From Flavobacteriaceae bacterium (lineage in GTDB: Bacteria; Bacteroidota; Bacteroidia; Flavobacteriales; Flavobacteriaceae): 64,000 bases of DNA. Made by a program: the position numbers and the translations under genes. The DNA lies in assembly GCA_025800395.1 (NCBI GenBank), contig JAOXRU010000503.1, forward strand, positions 1 through 64,000, given 5' to 3'. Of the stretch, positions 53,017-60,232 are shown in pieces (position 1 is the first letter of the stretch; each line of letters opens with the position of its first letter). The notes under the pieces were generated by a model that had not been told where the DNA came from, made no database searches, and was given only the letters and a program-made list of their open reading frames with translations.

Positions 53017-53901
53017 CTAGGGATTGCTGTTTTCCAAAGAAGTTTTTACAATTTTGTCGTTTAGGGCAATAAAAAGGTGGTTTTCGATTACCGACAAGGC
53101 AGTTGGAAGGCTGAGGTTGCTGATGAACACCTCGTGATTTTTGTTATTTGCACGCCAGTCGATTCGACATATAGTTCCTTTTTCGTTATTGCTATAATAG
53201 AGGTGATTGTTGTGTACAGCGATACTCTTTATTGGCCAAGGGGTTTTGTCGGAAAGATTGGCAACAGTATAGAGCAGTTGCGGACGTTTGTCGGTGTCTT
53301 TTAGGTCGACTTTAAATATTTTGTTGGCTTCGGTAAAGAAGAGCGTGTTGTTGGATTTGGTGATATTGGTAGGATAGTTGAGATCGGGAATAATGGGTTT
53401 GATTTGGGGTTCTTCTCTATTTTCAAAGATTAGTTTAACGATTTTACTTTTTTTGGTGGTTTCGTCTTCTAGGCCGATATATAGGGTTTTCCCTTCTGCT
53501 GCTAAGCCATAAGGGATGAGTTTTCCGGATATAATTCTAGAAAACCGATGTTTGTCTTCTATTTTTTGGTATCGAAACAAGCTGTTTTTTTCGAGAAAGG
53601 AAGTGAAATAGAGTTGTTTTTGTAGAAAAGCAAAAGAAAGTGGTGCCATGGCATCTGCTACAACGGTTTCGGGTATGGCTGGTGTGTTTTTGGTGTTGAT
53701 GCGCGAAATACCATTTAGATTGTCGAAATACAAATACTGTTGGTGTTTAACGAAAGAAAAAATATTGGTGGGAAGGCCAGATGTAACTTCAATTAATCTG
53801 GGGCTTTTATATGGTGAGTTTTTTGGGTCTTTGGCTGAAGCTAGTTGTATGCATATGAGCGCACAAAACAGCAATAGATGGCGGAAAAAATATCCTTTCA
53901 T
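53017..53901 (-). CDS. Secreted beta-propeller-like protein
   Basis: A 294-residue protein with a signal peptide (CIQLASAK). Repeated short blocks of the type LYFDNLNGISRI, LYFTSFLEKNSLFRY, LYIGLEDETTKKSKIVKL, LFFTEANKIFKVDL, LYYSNNEKGTICRIDW and LFIALNDKIVKT, each with an aromatic pair before a turn, point to a six-bladed propeller of the NHL/YWTD kind. No enzyme motif is visible. It is a single gene upstream of the M61 gene on the same strand, with about 80 bases between them. Confidence 0.75.
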   Translation of the reverse strand: MKGYFFRHLLLFCALICIQLASAKDPKNSPYKSPRLIEVTSGLPTNIFSFVKHQQYLYFDNLNGISRINTKNTPAIPETVVADAMAPLSFAFLQKQLYFTSFLEKNSLFRYQKIEDKHRFSRIISGKLIPYGLAAEGKTLYIGLEDETTKKSKIVKLIFENREEPQIKPIIPDLNYPTNITKSNNTLFFTEANKIFKVDLKDTDKRPQLLYTVANLSDKTPWPIKSIAVHNNHLYYSNNEKGTICRIDWRANNKNHEVFISNLSLPTALSVIENHLFIALNDKIVKTSLENSNP

Positions 53902-54035
53902 AGTGTTCTAATTGGTTGGTCTATAAGTGCCACAATAGTTGTGCCAAATTCAGAGTTTTAAGTCGAGGACTTATACAAATTTTTCTCAAGTTAAGAAAAA
54001 TCTTTCATCAAAACAGCTTATTTGCTGAAAAAAGC

Positions 54036-54178
54036 AATGAATTGGGTGCGGTTTTAAACTAGAAATGGTATAATTCCATACGTAATAGATTTTCTAATGC
54101 GTAATTCGGGATTTGTTGAAATAGAAAGGAAAAAAGGGCTATTCATTGGGGTGATTTTAAACTAGAAATGGTCTTAGT
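54036..54178. repeat. Dispersed inverted-repeat element, copy 3 (two right halves)
   Basis: Two partial units occur in the same direction: AATGAATTGGGTGCGGTTTTAAACTAGAAATGGTAT at about 54039-54072 and GGAAAAAAGGGCTATTCATTGGGG plus TTTTAAACTAGAAATGGTCTTA at about 54130-54178. The second unit has the same AATAGAAAGGAAAAAAGGGCTATT lead as copy 2. As with copies 1 and 2, it ends directly behind the stop codon (54182) of a minus-strand gene. Confidence 0.78.
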
Positions 54179-54181
54179 CTC

Positions 54182-54385
54182 CTAAGGAACATATTCTAAA
54201 AGATCTCCTGGTTCACAATTTAAGGCTTTGCAAATGGCTTCTAGGGTAGTAAACCTAATGGCTTTTGCTCGGCCAGATTTTAAAATGGACAGGTTAGTCG
54301 TAGTAATTCCAATAATTTCTGCCAATTCTTTGCTTTTCATTTTACGTTTGGCAAGCATCACATCAAGGTTAACTATTATTGGCAT
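54182..54385 (-). CDS. Short XRE-family transcriptional regulator (YozG-like)
   Basis: A 67-residue protein that is almost only a Cro/C1-type helix-turn-helix: MKSKELAEIIGITTTNLSILKSGRAKAIRFTTLEAICKALNCEPGDLLEY. The recognition helix region TTTNLSILKSGR is intact. It starts three bases after the DUF2975 gene, the usual partner of such regulators, so the pair is probably autoregulated. Confidence 0.92.
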   Translation of the reverse strand: MPIIVNLDVMLAKRKMKSKELAEIIGITTTNLSILKSGRAKAIRFTTLEAICKALNCEPGDLLEYVP

Positions 54386-54388
54386 AAG

Positions 54389-54895
54389 TTAAATGGTTAG
54401 AGTGCTATCTTCTTTATACATTCTTGCTTCTAAGATGTTGTTGCTCTGTATTCTAAAGAATAAACCAATAATTAATAGAAAAAAAGGAATTACCATGTTG
54501 GTGTCATAAATCAGTTCAATTTTTGTGGTTTTTTGGTATACTTGCTGGGCAAACCAAGCCAAAAAGTGGAGCAATAAAAGTAGTGCGCCAGAAACCATAA
54601 AATAAGCACCACATTTTTTTAAAATCTTTACTACCGTTAGGGTAAAAGGTCTTCTGGAAAGCATTGCCCGTCCTAATTTGCGTAAAAAGTAAAGCCCCAA
54701 AGTAAAACTAAAAAAGCAGATAACAGAACCTAGAAACAATAACCAATGAAAAGCATTCCATTGGTTTATTGGTAAATCGTACATATTGATATTTACCATA
54801 CCTAAAGGCACAATAAATACGGCGCTTAGGAGTGCAATAATTTGTAAGAAAAACAAAATATCGATTAGTGTTTTAAATAAGATTCTGGTCTTCAT
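54389..54895 (-). CDS. DUF2975 membrane protein
   Basis: 168 residues from the ATG that begins MKTRILFKTLIDILFF; the track start adds 23 hydrophobic residues that do not look like part of the family. Four transmembrane segments are seen (about 10-35, 55-80, 100-125 and 140-160). Arg- and Lys-rich loops such as RKLGRAMLSRRPFTLTVVKILKK lie between helices 2 and 3. DUF2975 genes nearly always precede a short XRE regulator, as here. Function unknown; a membrane sensor that acts on the regulator is a reasonable guess. Confidence 0.88.
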   Translation of the reverse strand: MKTRILFKTLIDILFFLQIIALLSAVFIVPLGMVNINMYDLPINQWNAFHWLLFLGSVICFFSFTLGLYFLRKLGRAMLSRRPFTLTVVKILKKCGAYFMVSGALLLLLHFLAWFAQQVYQKTTKIELIYDTNMVIPFFLLIIGLFFRIQSNNILEARMYKEDSTLTI

Positions 54896-55017
54896 AAAGC
54901 AGAAATTTATGTCGTGCAATATACAATAATCATTGATAAACAACAATAAATATAAATTAAACAATAATTTTATTAGATATGATTACATTTTATTAATTCC
55001 AACAGTTAAAAACTTGA

Positions 55018-55025
55018 TATATTTG
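55018..55025 (+). promoter_or_regulatory. Putative -7 promoter box of the biotin operon
   Basis: TATATTTG matches TAnnTTTG and ends five bases before the bioF ATG, which predicts a leaderless or nearly leaderless transcript. No BirA-type operator (a pair of inverted TTGTAAAC-like arms) is recognisable. Confidence 0.45.
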
Positions 55026-55029
55026 TTTT

Positions 55030-56190
55030 ATGAAGTTTCCAAGGAAGTTATTGCAAAAATTAGAAGATCGGAAAGACAACCAATCCCTGAGAGTTTTGCA
55101 GCTTCAAGATAGCAAGGTGGATTTTGCTTCAAACGATTATTTGGGTTTTGCAAAAGATGCAGCATTATTTGATCAAGTGCATGTGGCTTTGAGGCGAGAG
55201 GGTATGTTGCATAACGGATCTGGGGGTTCTCGTTTGCTTACTGGAAACACAGAATTTGTAGAAAAGCTAGAATCGCAAATTGCCAATGTACATAAGATGG
55301 ATGCGGCTTTACTTTTCAATTCGGGTTATACGGCCAATATAGGGTTTTGTCAGGCTGTGTTTCAAAGAGGAGATGTGGTTTTGTACGATTCTTTTTGTCA
55401 TGCATCTATTAGAGACGGCATACAGTTGGGTCGAGCAAAGGCATATAAATTTGCACATAATTGTTTGGAGTCCTTAAAAGAATTATTGACTCGATTTTCG
55501 TCTCAGGCAGATACGATTTATGTGTACACCGAATCTGTTTTTTCTATGGATGGAGATCAGCCAGATTTACCAGCTATGGTGGCTTTGTGTAAAGAATTTG
55601 GAGCCTTGCTTGTAGTGGATGAGGCACACGGATTGGGGGTGAGTCCTTCTGGTAGAGGATGGGTATATGATTTGCAATTGCAAACAGATGTTTTTGCTAG
55701 CATAGTTACCTACGGTAAGGCTTTGGGTTGTCATGGTGCTGCGGTATTGGGAAGTCGTGCATTGCGTACCTATATGATTAATTTTTCCAGAAGCTTTATT
55801 TATACCACTGCTATTAGTATGCACAGTGCAATGACTATTAAACTAGCTTATGAAAAGCTATTGAGCGGATTGCAAACCAAAGTTTTATTCAAAAATATTT
55901 TGTATTTTAAGCACGAAATGGGGCAAATGGGTTTGGTTTCCTTGTTTATTCCGAGTAATTCTGCAATACAAGCTTGTGTCATTCCAGGGAATGATCGGGT
56001 GAAAGCATTGGCCTTGTATTTACACCAAAATCAGATCGATGTGCGTCCTATTTTATCTCCTACGGTTTCCGTAGGCCAAGAACGATTGCGGATTTGCTTA
56101 CATAGTTATAATAGCAAATCTGAAATACGAAAATTACAGGAAAAGATACAACTATGGCAACAAGCGTCCCCGGAAAGTACCGGTTGTTAG
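55030..56190 (+). CDS. bioF: 8-amino-7-oxononanoate synthase
   Basis: A 386-residue PLP enzyme that condenses pimeloyl-ACP with alanine, the first dedicated step of biotin assembly. Conserved parts are VDFASNDYLGFAKD, GSGGSRLLTGN, LLFNSGYTANIG, the cofactor Asp in DEAHGLGVSPSGRG and the Schiff-base Lys in TYGKALGCHGAAVLGS. Length is normal. Its 3' end overlaps the following DUF2007 gene by 37 bases. The class (alpha-oxoamine synthase) is certain; assignment to bioF rather than a relative is supported by the bioD and bioA neighbours. Confidence 0.95.
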   Translation: MKFPRKLLQKLEDRKDNQSLRVLQLQDSKVDFASNDYLGFAKDAALFDQVHVALRREGMLHNGSGGSRLLTGNTEFVEKLESQIANVHKMDAALLFNSGYTANIGFCQAVFQRGDVVLYDSFCHASIRDGIQLGRAKAYKFAHNCLESLKELLTRFSSQADTIYVYTESVFSMDGDQPDLPAMVALCKEFGALLVVDEAHGLGVSPSGRGWVYDLQLQTDVFASIVTYGKALGCHGAAVLGSRALRTYMINFSRSFIYTTAISMHSAMTIKLAYEKLLSGLQTKVLFKNILYFKHEMGQMGLVSLFIPSNSAIQACVIPGNDRVKALALYLHQNQIDVRPILSPTVSVGQERLRICLHSYNSKSEIRKLQEKIQLWQQASPESTGC

Positions 56191-56543
56191 ATTCTTTTGA
56201 ATATTCCACTGAAGCACAATTGGCCCGAACTAAATTGGAAGCTGAAGGCATTCCTATTCTTATGATGGACGAACGCACCATAGATTCGGACCCTTTGGTG
56301 AGTCAGGCTATAGGTGGGGTGAAGTTAAAAGTGTTTACCAAAGATTGGGAGCGCGCTATGAGAATCTACAGTGAGTTTCGAACCTATGCTACAGATCATA
56401 AAGGGCGACCTAAAATTTGTCCCAAATGCCAATCTAAAAAAGTACTTACCGCCTTACCAGATTCCAAGAATATTTGGGTACTTTTGTTCCCGTTCTTTCA
56501 GAAGACAAAATACCATTGTCAGGCGTGTAATACCATATTTTAA
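56154..56543 (+). CDS. DUF2007 domain protein with zinc ribbon
   Basis: A 129-residue protein. Residues about 10-75 are the DUF2007 domain (YSTEAQLARTKLEAEGIPILMMDE), related to a signal-transduction-type fold. The C-terminus has a zinc-ribbon-like CPKC ... CQAC pair with a hydrophobic stretch between. It overlaps bioF by 37 bases and its stop shares the TAATG with the bioD start, so it is fully embedded in the biotin operon. No role in biotin synthesis is known to me; it may be carried for expression reasons only. Confidence 0.85.
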   Translation: MATSVPGKYRLLDSFEYSTEAQLARTKLEAEGIPILMMDERTIDSDPLVSQAIGGVKLKVFTKDWERAMRIYSEFRTYATDHKGRPKICPKCQSKKVLTALPDSKNIWVLLFPFFQKTKYHCQACNTIF

Positions 56544-57175
56544 TGCAACGAATTTTTATTACGGGTATCGGTACGGAAGTTGGAAAAACAGTCGTAGCGG
56601 CAATTATTACCCAAGCTTTAAAAGCAGATTATTGGAAGCCAATTCAGGCAGGAGATCTTCATTATAGTGATACAGATAAAGTAAGAGATTGGGTGCTTCA
56701 TGAAAGCACTGTTTTCCATCCAAATGCTTTTGCTCTAAACACACCTATGAGCCCGCATGCAGCTGCTGCTATCGATGGGGTAGAGGTGAAGCTGCAAAAT
56801 ATACGGCAACCAAAAAGCGAGAATGCTTTTATGGTTGTAGAAGGAGCTGGCGGATTGTTGGTACCTATCAATGATACAGAAACTATGGCAGATATGCTTA
56901 CCCAAGAAGACAAAGTAGTTGTGGTTTCTCGGCATTATTTGGGGAGTATAAATCACAGTTTATTAAGCTTGACTTATCTCAAAGAAAAAGGATTGGATGT
57001 GGGAATTGTTTTTAATGGAGTAGCGCATCCTACCACAGAACAAGCCATACAAGACCGATTTGATTATTCGGTTATAGGCAGATTGGACGAGGAGCCTTTT
57101 GTAAATGAGAGAGTGGTAGCAGCGTATGCAGATATGTGGCAGGAAGAATTATTAAAATGGCTACAGAATAAATAG
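56543..57175 (+). CDS. bioD: Dethiobiotin synthetase
   Basis: A 210-residue ATP-dependent carboxylase-like enzyme that closes the ureido ring. The P-loop GIGTEVGKT is at the N-terminus, followed by KPIQAGD, then MVVEGAGGLLVPIND, the conserved catalytic and nucleotide motif. Start shares its A with the stop of the DUF2007 gene (TAATG). Three bases separate it from bioA. Confidence 0.96.
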   Translation: MQRIFITGIGTEVGKTVVAAIITQALKADYWKPIQAGDLHYSDTDKVRDWVLHESTVFHPNAFALNTPMSPHAAAAIDGVEVKLQNIRQPKSENAFMVVEGAGGLLVPINDTETMADMLTQEDKVVVVSRHYLGSINHSLLSLTYLKEKGLDVGIVFNGVAHPTTEQAIQDRFDYSVIGRLDEEPFVNERVVAAYADMWQEELLKWLQNK

Positions 57176-57178
57176 CGT

Positions 57179-58453
57179 ATGAATTTACAAGAGCGAGATA
57201 AAAAGCATTTGTGGCATCCGTTAACACAACATCAATTAAAACCAGATACCTTGCCTATAGCAAAAGCATCTGGGGTATGGTTGTATGATACCCAAGGAAA
57301 AAAGTACTTAGATGGTATAGCGTCTTGGTATACTTGTATGTTTGGTCATTGCAATCCGGAAATTACCGCGAAAGTGGCAGCACAAATGCAAAAATTGGAT
57401 CAGGTGGTTTTTGCAGGATTTACCCATGAACCAGCCGTGAAGTTGTCCGAAGCCTTGATGAGGATTTTGCCAAGCAATCAGCAAAAAATATTTTTCTCTG
57501 ATAATGGTTCCACTAGTGTGGATGTTGCCATAAAAATGGCCTTGCAATATTACCACAATCGAGGAGAGAAAAGGCAAGTGCTCATCGCTTTTGAAGACGG
57601 ATTTCATGGAGACACCTTTGGGGCGATGAGTGTTTCGGGTTTGTCGGTTTATAACGGGCCGTTTGAAAAATTCTTTTTAGAGGTGAAGCGAATACCAACC
57701 CCTACATCTACTAATATGGAAGCGGTGTTGCAGCAATTAGAATTTCTGTTAGAAACCAATGAAGTTGCAGCATTTGTATATGAACCTTTGGTGCAAGGAG
57801 CTGCTGCTATGCGCATGTATGCTCCACAAGCATTGGAGGCGATACTTCAAAAATGCAAATCGTATGAAGTTTTGTGTATTGCAGATGAGGTAATGACAGG
57901 ATTTGGAAAAACAGGCAAAAACTTTGCATCTGATTTTGTACAAACCAAGCCAGATATTATGTGTATGAGCAAGGCGCTTACAGCTGGTTTGTTACCTATG
58001 GCTTTGACCTCTTGTTCGGAGGAAGTTTATACAGCTTTTTTGAGTGATAGTATTGTAAAAGGGTTTTTTCATGGCCATACCTATTCCGCCAATCCTTTGG
58101 CATGCACAGCAGCTTTGGCTGGAATAGAACTATTGCAAACGCAATATATACAACAGCAAATAAGGGAAATACATCAAGGGCATTTGGCATTTGCGCAGAA
58201 AATTGGGCAACACCCAAAAGTAGCGTGTACCAGAGTAATGGGAGTGATATTTGCCTTGGATCTCCAACAAGAAATGTCTCGTTATGGCAATCTACGCGAT
58301 AAGTTATTCGATTATTTTATGTCGCAAGAAGTATTTTTGCGTCCGCTGGGAAACACCATTTATATCTTGGCTCCTTATACCATAGGAAAAGAAGAAATGC
58401 AGCAAATTTATAATAGCATTGAATCGGCTTTAGAAATTGTTTTAAACCACTAA
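57179..58453 (+). CDS. bioA: Adenosylmethionine--8-amino-7-oxononanoate aminotransferase
   Basis: A 424-residue class III PLP aminotransferase using SAM as amino donor. Key parts are LWHPLTQHQ at the N-terminus (typical for BioA), SDNGSTSVDVAIKMALQYY, EDGFHGDTFGAMSVSG, DEVMTGFGKTGKNFA with the cofactor Asp, the Schiff-base Lys in SKALTAGLLP, and HGHTYSANPLACTAAL. Length and order are normal. It directly follows bioD in the operon. Confidence 0.97.
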   Translation: MNLQERDKKHLWHPLTQHQLKPDTLPIAKASGVWLYDTQGKKYLDGIASWYTCMFGHCNPEITAKVAAQMQKLDQVVFAGFTHEPAVKLSEALMRILPSNQQKIFFSDNGSTSVDVAIKMALQYYHNRGEKRQVLIAFEDGFHGDTFGAMSVSGLSVYNGPFEKFFLEVKRIPTPTSTNMEAVLQQLEFLLETNEVAAFVYEPLVQGAAAMRMYAPQALEAILQKCKSYEVLCIADEVMTGFGKTGKNFASDFVQTKPDIMCMSKALTAGLLPMALTSCSEEVYTAFLSDSIVKGFFHGHTYSANPLACTAALAGIELLQTQYIQQQIREIHQGHLAFAQKIGQHPKVACTRVMGVIFALDLQQEMSRYGNLRDKLFDYFMSQEVFLRPLGNTIYILAPYTIGKEEMQQIYNSIESALEIVLNH

Positions 58454-58459
58454 AGCTAT

Positions 58460-58894
58460 TTAGCGCGCTAACTCGTTATTGCTATCGCTAAGATCAAATA
58501 TTTCGGAATCATCATCAGCAATAAGTTGTAAAATTTCATATTGCCAAACACCATCTGTTTTGGTGCCTTTAACCTCCATTCTCCCCGATCTTTTAGTTCC
58601 CTTTATAGGTACACTTAGATTAACATCACCTTCATCATTTTTAAAATTGAAACTTCCCTGAAAAATACCATTTGTTTTTAAATCGTCGCCAAAATATTCA
58701 ATAATGGCAGGATTGTCTTTTGCACGACTAAGTGCGTCATCAAAGGGAGTGCTGTTTTCAATAGCTGTGGAAATTCCGAAGATTAGGGAGCCAGCAAAAA
58801 CGATGATGATTATAATCATGGTTAGACAGCCCCCTAGCGGAACCACCCAAGGCCAATTGCGAGAAAACCAGCTTTTTTGTCTTCTTTCTTCCAT
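58460..58894 (-). CDS. Coa1-like membrane protein
   Basis: A 144-residue protein with one transmembrane segment (residues about 22-45, LTMIIIIIVFAGSLIFGI) followed by a soluble domain of the Coa1/Tim21 kind: ENSTPFDDALSRAKDNPAIIEYFGDDLKTNGIF, GSFNFKNDEGDVNLSVPIKGTKRSGRMEVKGTK and VWQYEILQL. In mitochondria Coa1 helps cytochrome c oxidase assembly; the role in bacteria is not established. It is convergent with bioA (6-base gap) and divergent from the ketoacyl synthase gene. Confidence 0.82.
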   Translation of the reverse strand: MEERRQKSWFSRNWPWVVPLGGCLTMIIIIIVFAGSLIFGISTAIENSTPFDDALSRAKDNPAIIEYFGDDLKTNGIFQGSFNFKNDEGDVNLSVPIKGTKRSGRMEVKGTKTDGVWQYEILQLIADDDSEIFDLSDSNNELAR

Positions 58895-59038
58895 AGAACA
58901 TATCTTTTATCGGAAAGATATAAAAAATATGTTTATTGAGAATGTTTTTTTTAGATGAAGGAAAATAACAATATTTATGACTTAGAGGTTTTTTATCCTT
59001 CAGAAAATACGGAAATTTGCACTTTTCGAAAAAGAGAT

Positions 59039-60184
59039 ATGGAGCAACCAATAGCCATTACAGGTTTACATAGTATATCCGCTTTAGGAGGAGATAGAGA
59101 AGTAATATGGGAGGTTTATAAAAGCGGTGTTACTAAAATTCATAAGAATACCCAGAAACAATGGGTGGCATCTTTGGAAGCAACTGTTGCTTGTGAGTTA
59201 CACGATTTTTTAAAGAAGAATCTTCAATACAAAAATTTGGATAAAACGGTTATTATGGCGATAATAACTGCAGGTGTTGCGGTGCAAGAGGCAGGTTGGC
59301 ATAGTGGGGATGATTTTGGAATTAATTTGGGTTCTTCACGTGGGGCAACTACATTATTTGAAAAGTACCACCAACAGTTTTTAGAAGACGGTAGAACGGC
59401 ATTGTTGAGTTCGCCAACAACTACCTTGGGCAATATAGCTACCTGGGTGGCACAAGACCTACAAAGTAAGGGGCCAGAAATAAGCCATTCAATAACATGT
59501 TCTACTGCTCTACATGCTGTAATGAATGGTATTGCTTGGTTGCGTTCTGGTATGACTAAAAAATTTTTAGTAGGAGGTAGCGAAGCCCCACTTACTCCAT
59601 TTACCATTGCACAAATGCAAGCATTAAAGGTGTATAGTAAGCGGGATGATGATTATCCTTGTAGGGCCATGGATTTAAAAAAAACTGCTAATACCATGGT
59701 GCTTGGAGAGGGTGCAGCTATGGCGTGTTTGGAACTTGGAAAACAAGACAATGCCCTTGCATACATAGTAGGTGTTGGCTATGCAACAGAGCAGTTATCT
59801 CATGCGGTGTCTGTGAGTAAAGAAGCTGACTGTTTTCAGCAATCTATGGAAATGGCTTTACGGCATACCGATAAGGATGCTATAGATGTTGTGGTAATGC
59901 ATGCGCCAGGTACTATTCGAGGAGATGTGTCTGAATATAAAGCCATTGAGAATGTTTTTGGAAACCAAATACCTTGTGTTACTACCAATAAGTGGCAATT
60001 GGGGCATACTTTTGGAGCTTCTGGAATGTTGAGTTTAGAGCTTGCTGTTTTGATGCTACAACGGCAACAATTTGTACCAGTACCCTTTCTCCAACAAGAG
60101 GTTCCTTCTAAAATACAACAAATCTTGGTAAATGCTGTTGGCTTTGGCGGCAATGCAGTGAGTGTATTGTTGGAAAGGGCATAA
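59039..60184 (+). CDS. Beta-ketoacyl-ACP synthase-like protein of the biotin locus
   Basis: 381 residues from ATG 59039 (MEQPIAITGLHSISALGG); the track start 84 bases upstream has a non-conserved tail. It is a FabB/FabF-type thiolase fold with the nucleophile in ITCSTALHAVMNG, the first His in VMHAPGTIRGD and the second in NKWQLGHTFGASG, so the triad Cys-His-His is complete. NAVGFGGNAVSVLLE closes the fold. It is short for FabF (about 410). As it lies on the same strand behind bioF-bioD-bioA, a dedicated role in pimeloyl thioester synthesis is likely but not proven. The Coa1-like gene separates it on the other strand, so it needs its own promoter or read-through. Confidence 0.85.
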   Translation: MEQPIAITGLHSISALGGDREVIWEVYKSGVTKIHKNTQKQWVASLEATVACELHDFLKKNLQYKNLDKTVIMAIITAGVAVQEAGWHSGDDFGINLGSSRGATTLFEKYHQQFLEDGRTALLSSPTTTLGNIATWVAQDLQSKGPEISHSITCSTALHAVMNGIAWLRSGMTKKFLVGGSEAPLTPFTIAQMQALKVYSKRDDDYPCRAMDLKKTANTMVLGEGAAMACLELGKQDNALAYIVGVGYATEQLSHAVSVSKEADCFQQSMEMALRHTDKDAIDVVVMHAPGTIRGDVSEYKAIENVFGNQIPCVTTNKWQLGHTFGASGMLSLELAVLMLQRQQFVPVPFLQQEVPSKIQQILVNAVGFGGNAVSVLLERA

Positions 60185-60215
60185 AAAAAGCGACAAAAAA
60201 TATGTCGCTCTTTTC
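60183..60215. terminator. Bidirectional hairpin between the ketoacyl synthase and TonB receptor genes
   Basis: A 7-bp stem AGCGACA/TGTCGCT with a 7-base loop. A run of A on the left and TCTTTT on the right let it serve both convergent genes. Confidence 0.82.
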
Positions 60216-60232
60216 TGTATGCTAACCCGATT

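Noticed and set aside
54036-54178. CRISPR array
   Set aside because: The repeated units are only two, unequal in length and recur elsewhere as an inverted-repeat element.
55030-58453. BirA operator in front of the biotin operon
   Set aside because: No inverted pair of the expected arms is seen between the DUF2975 gene and bioF.
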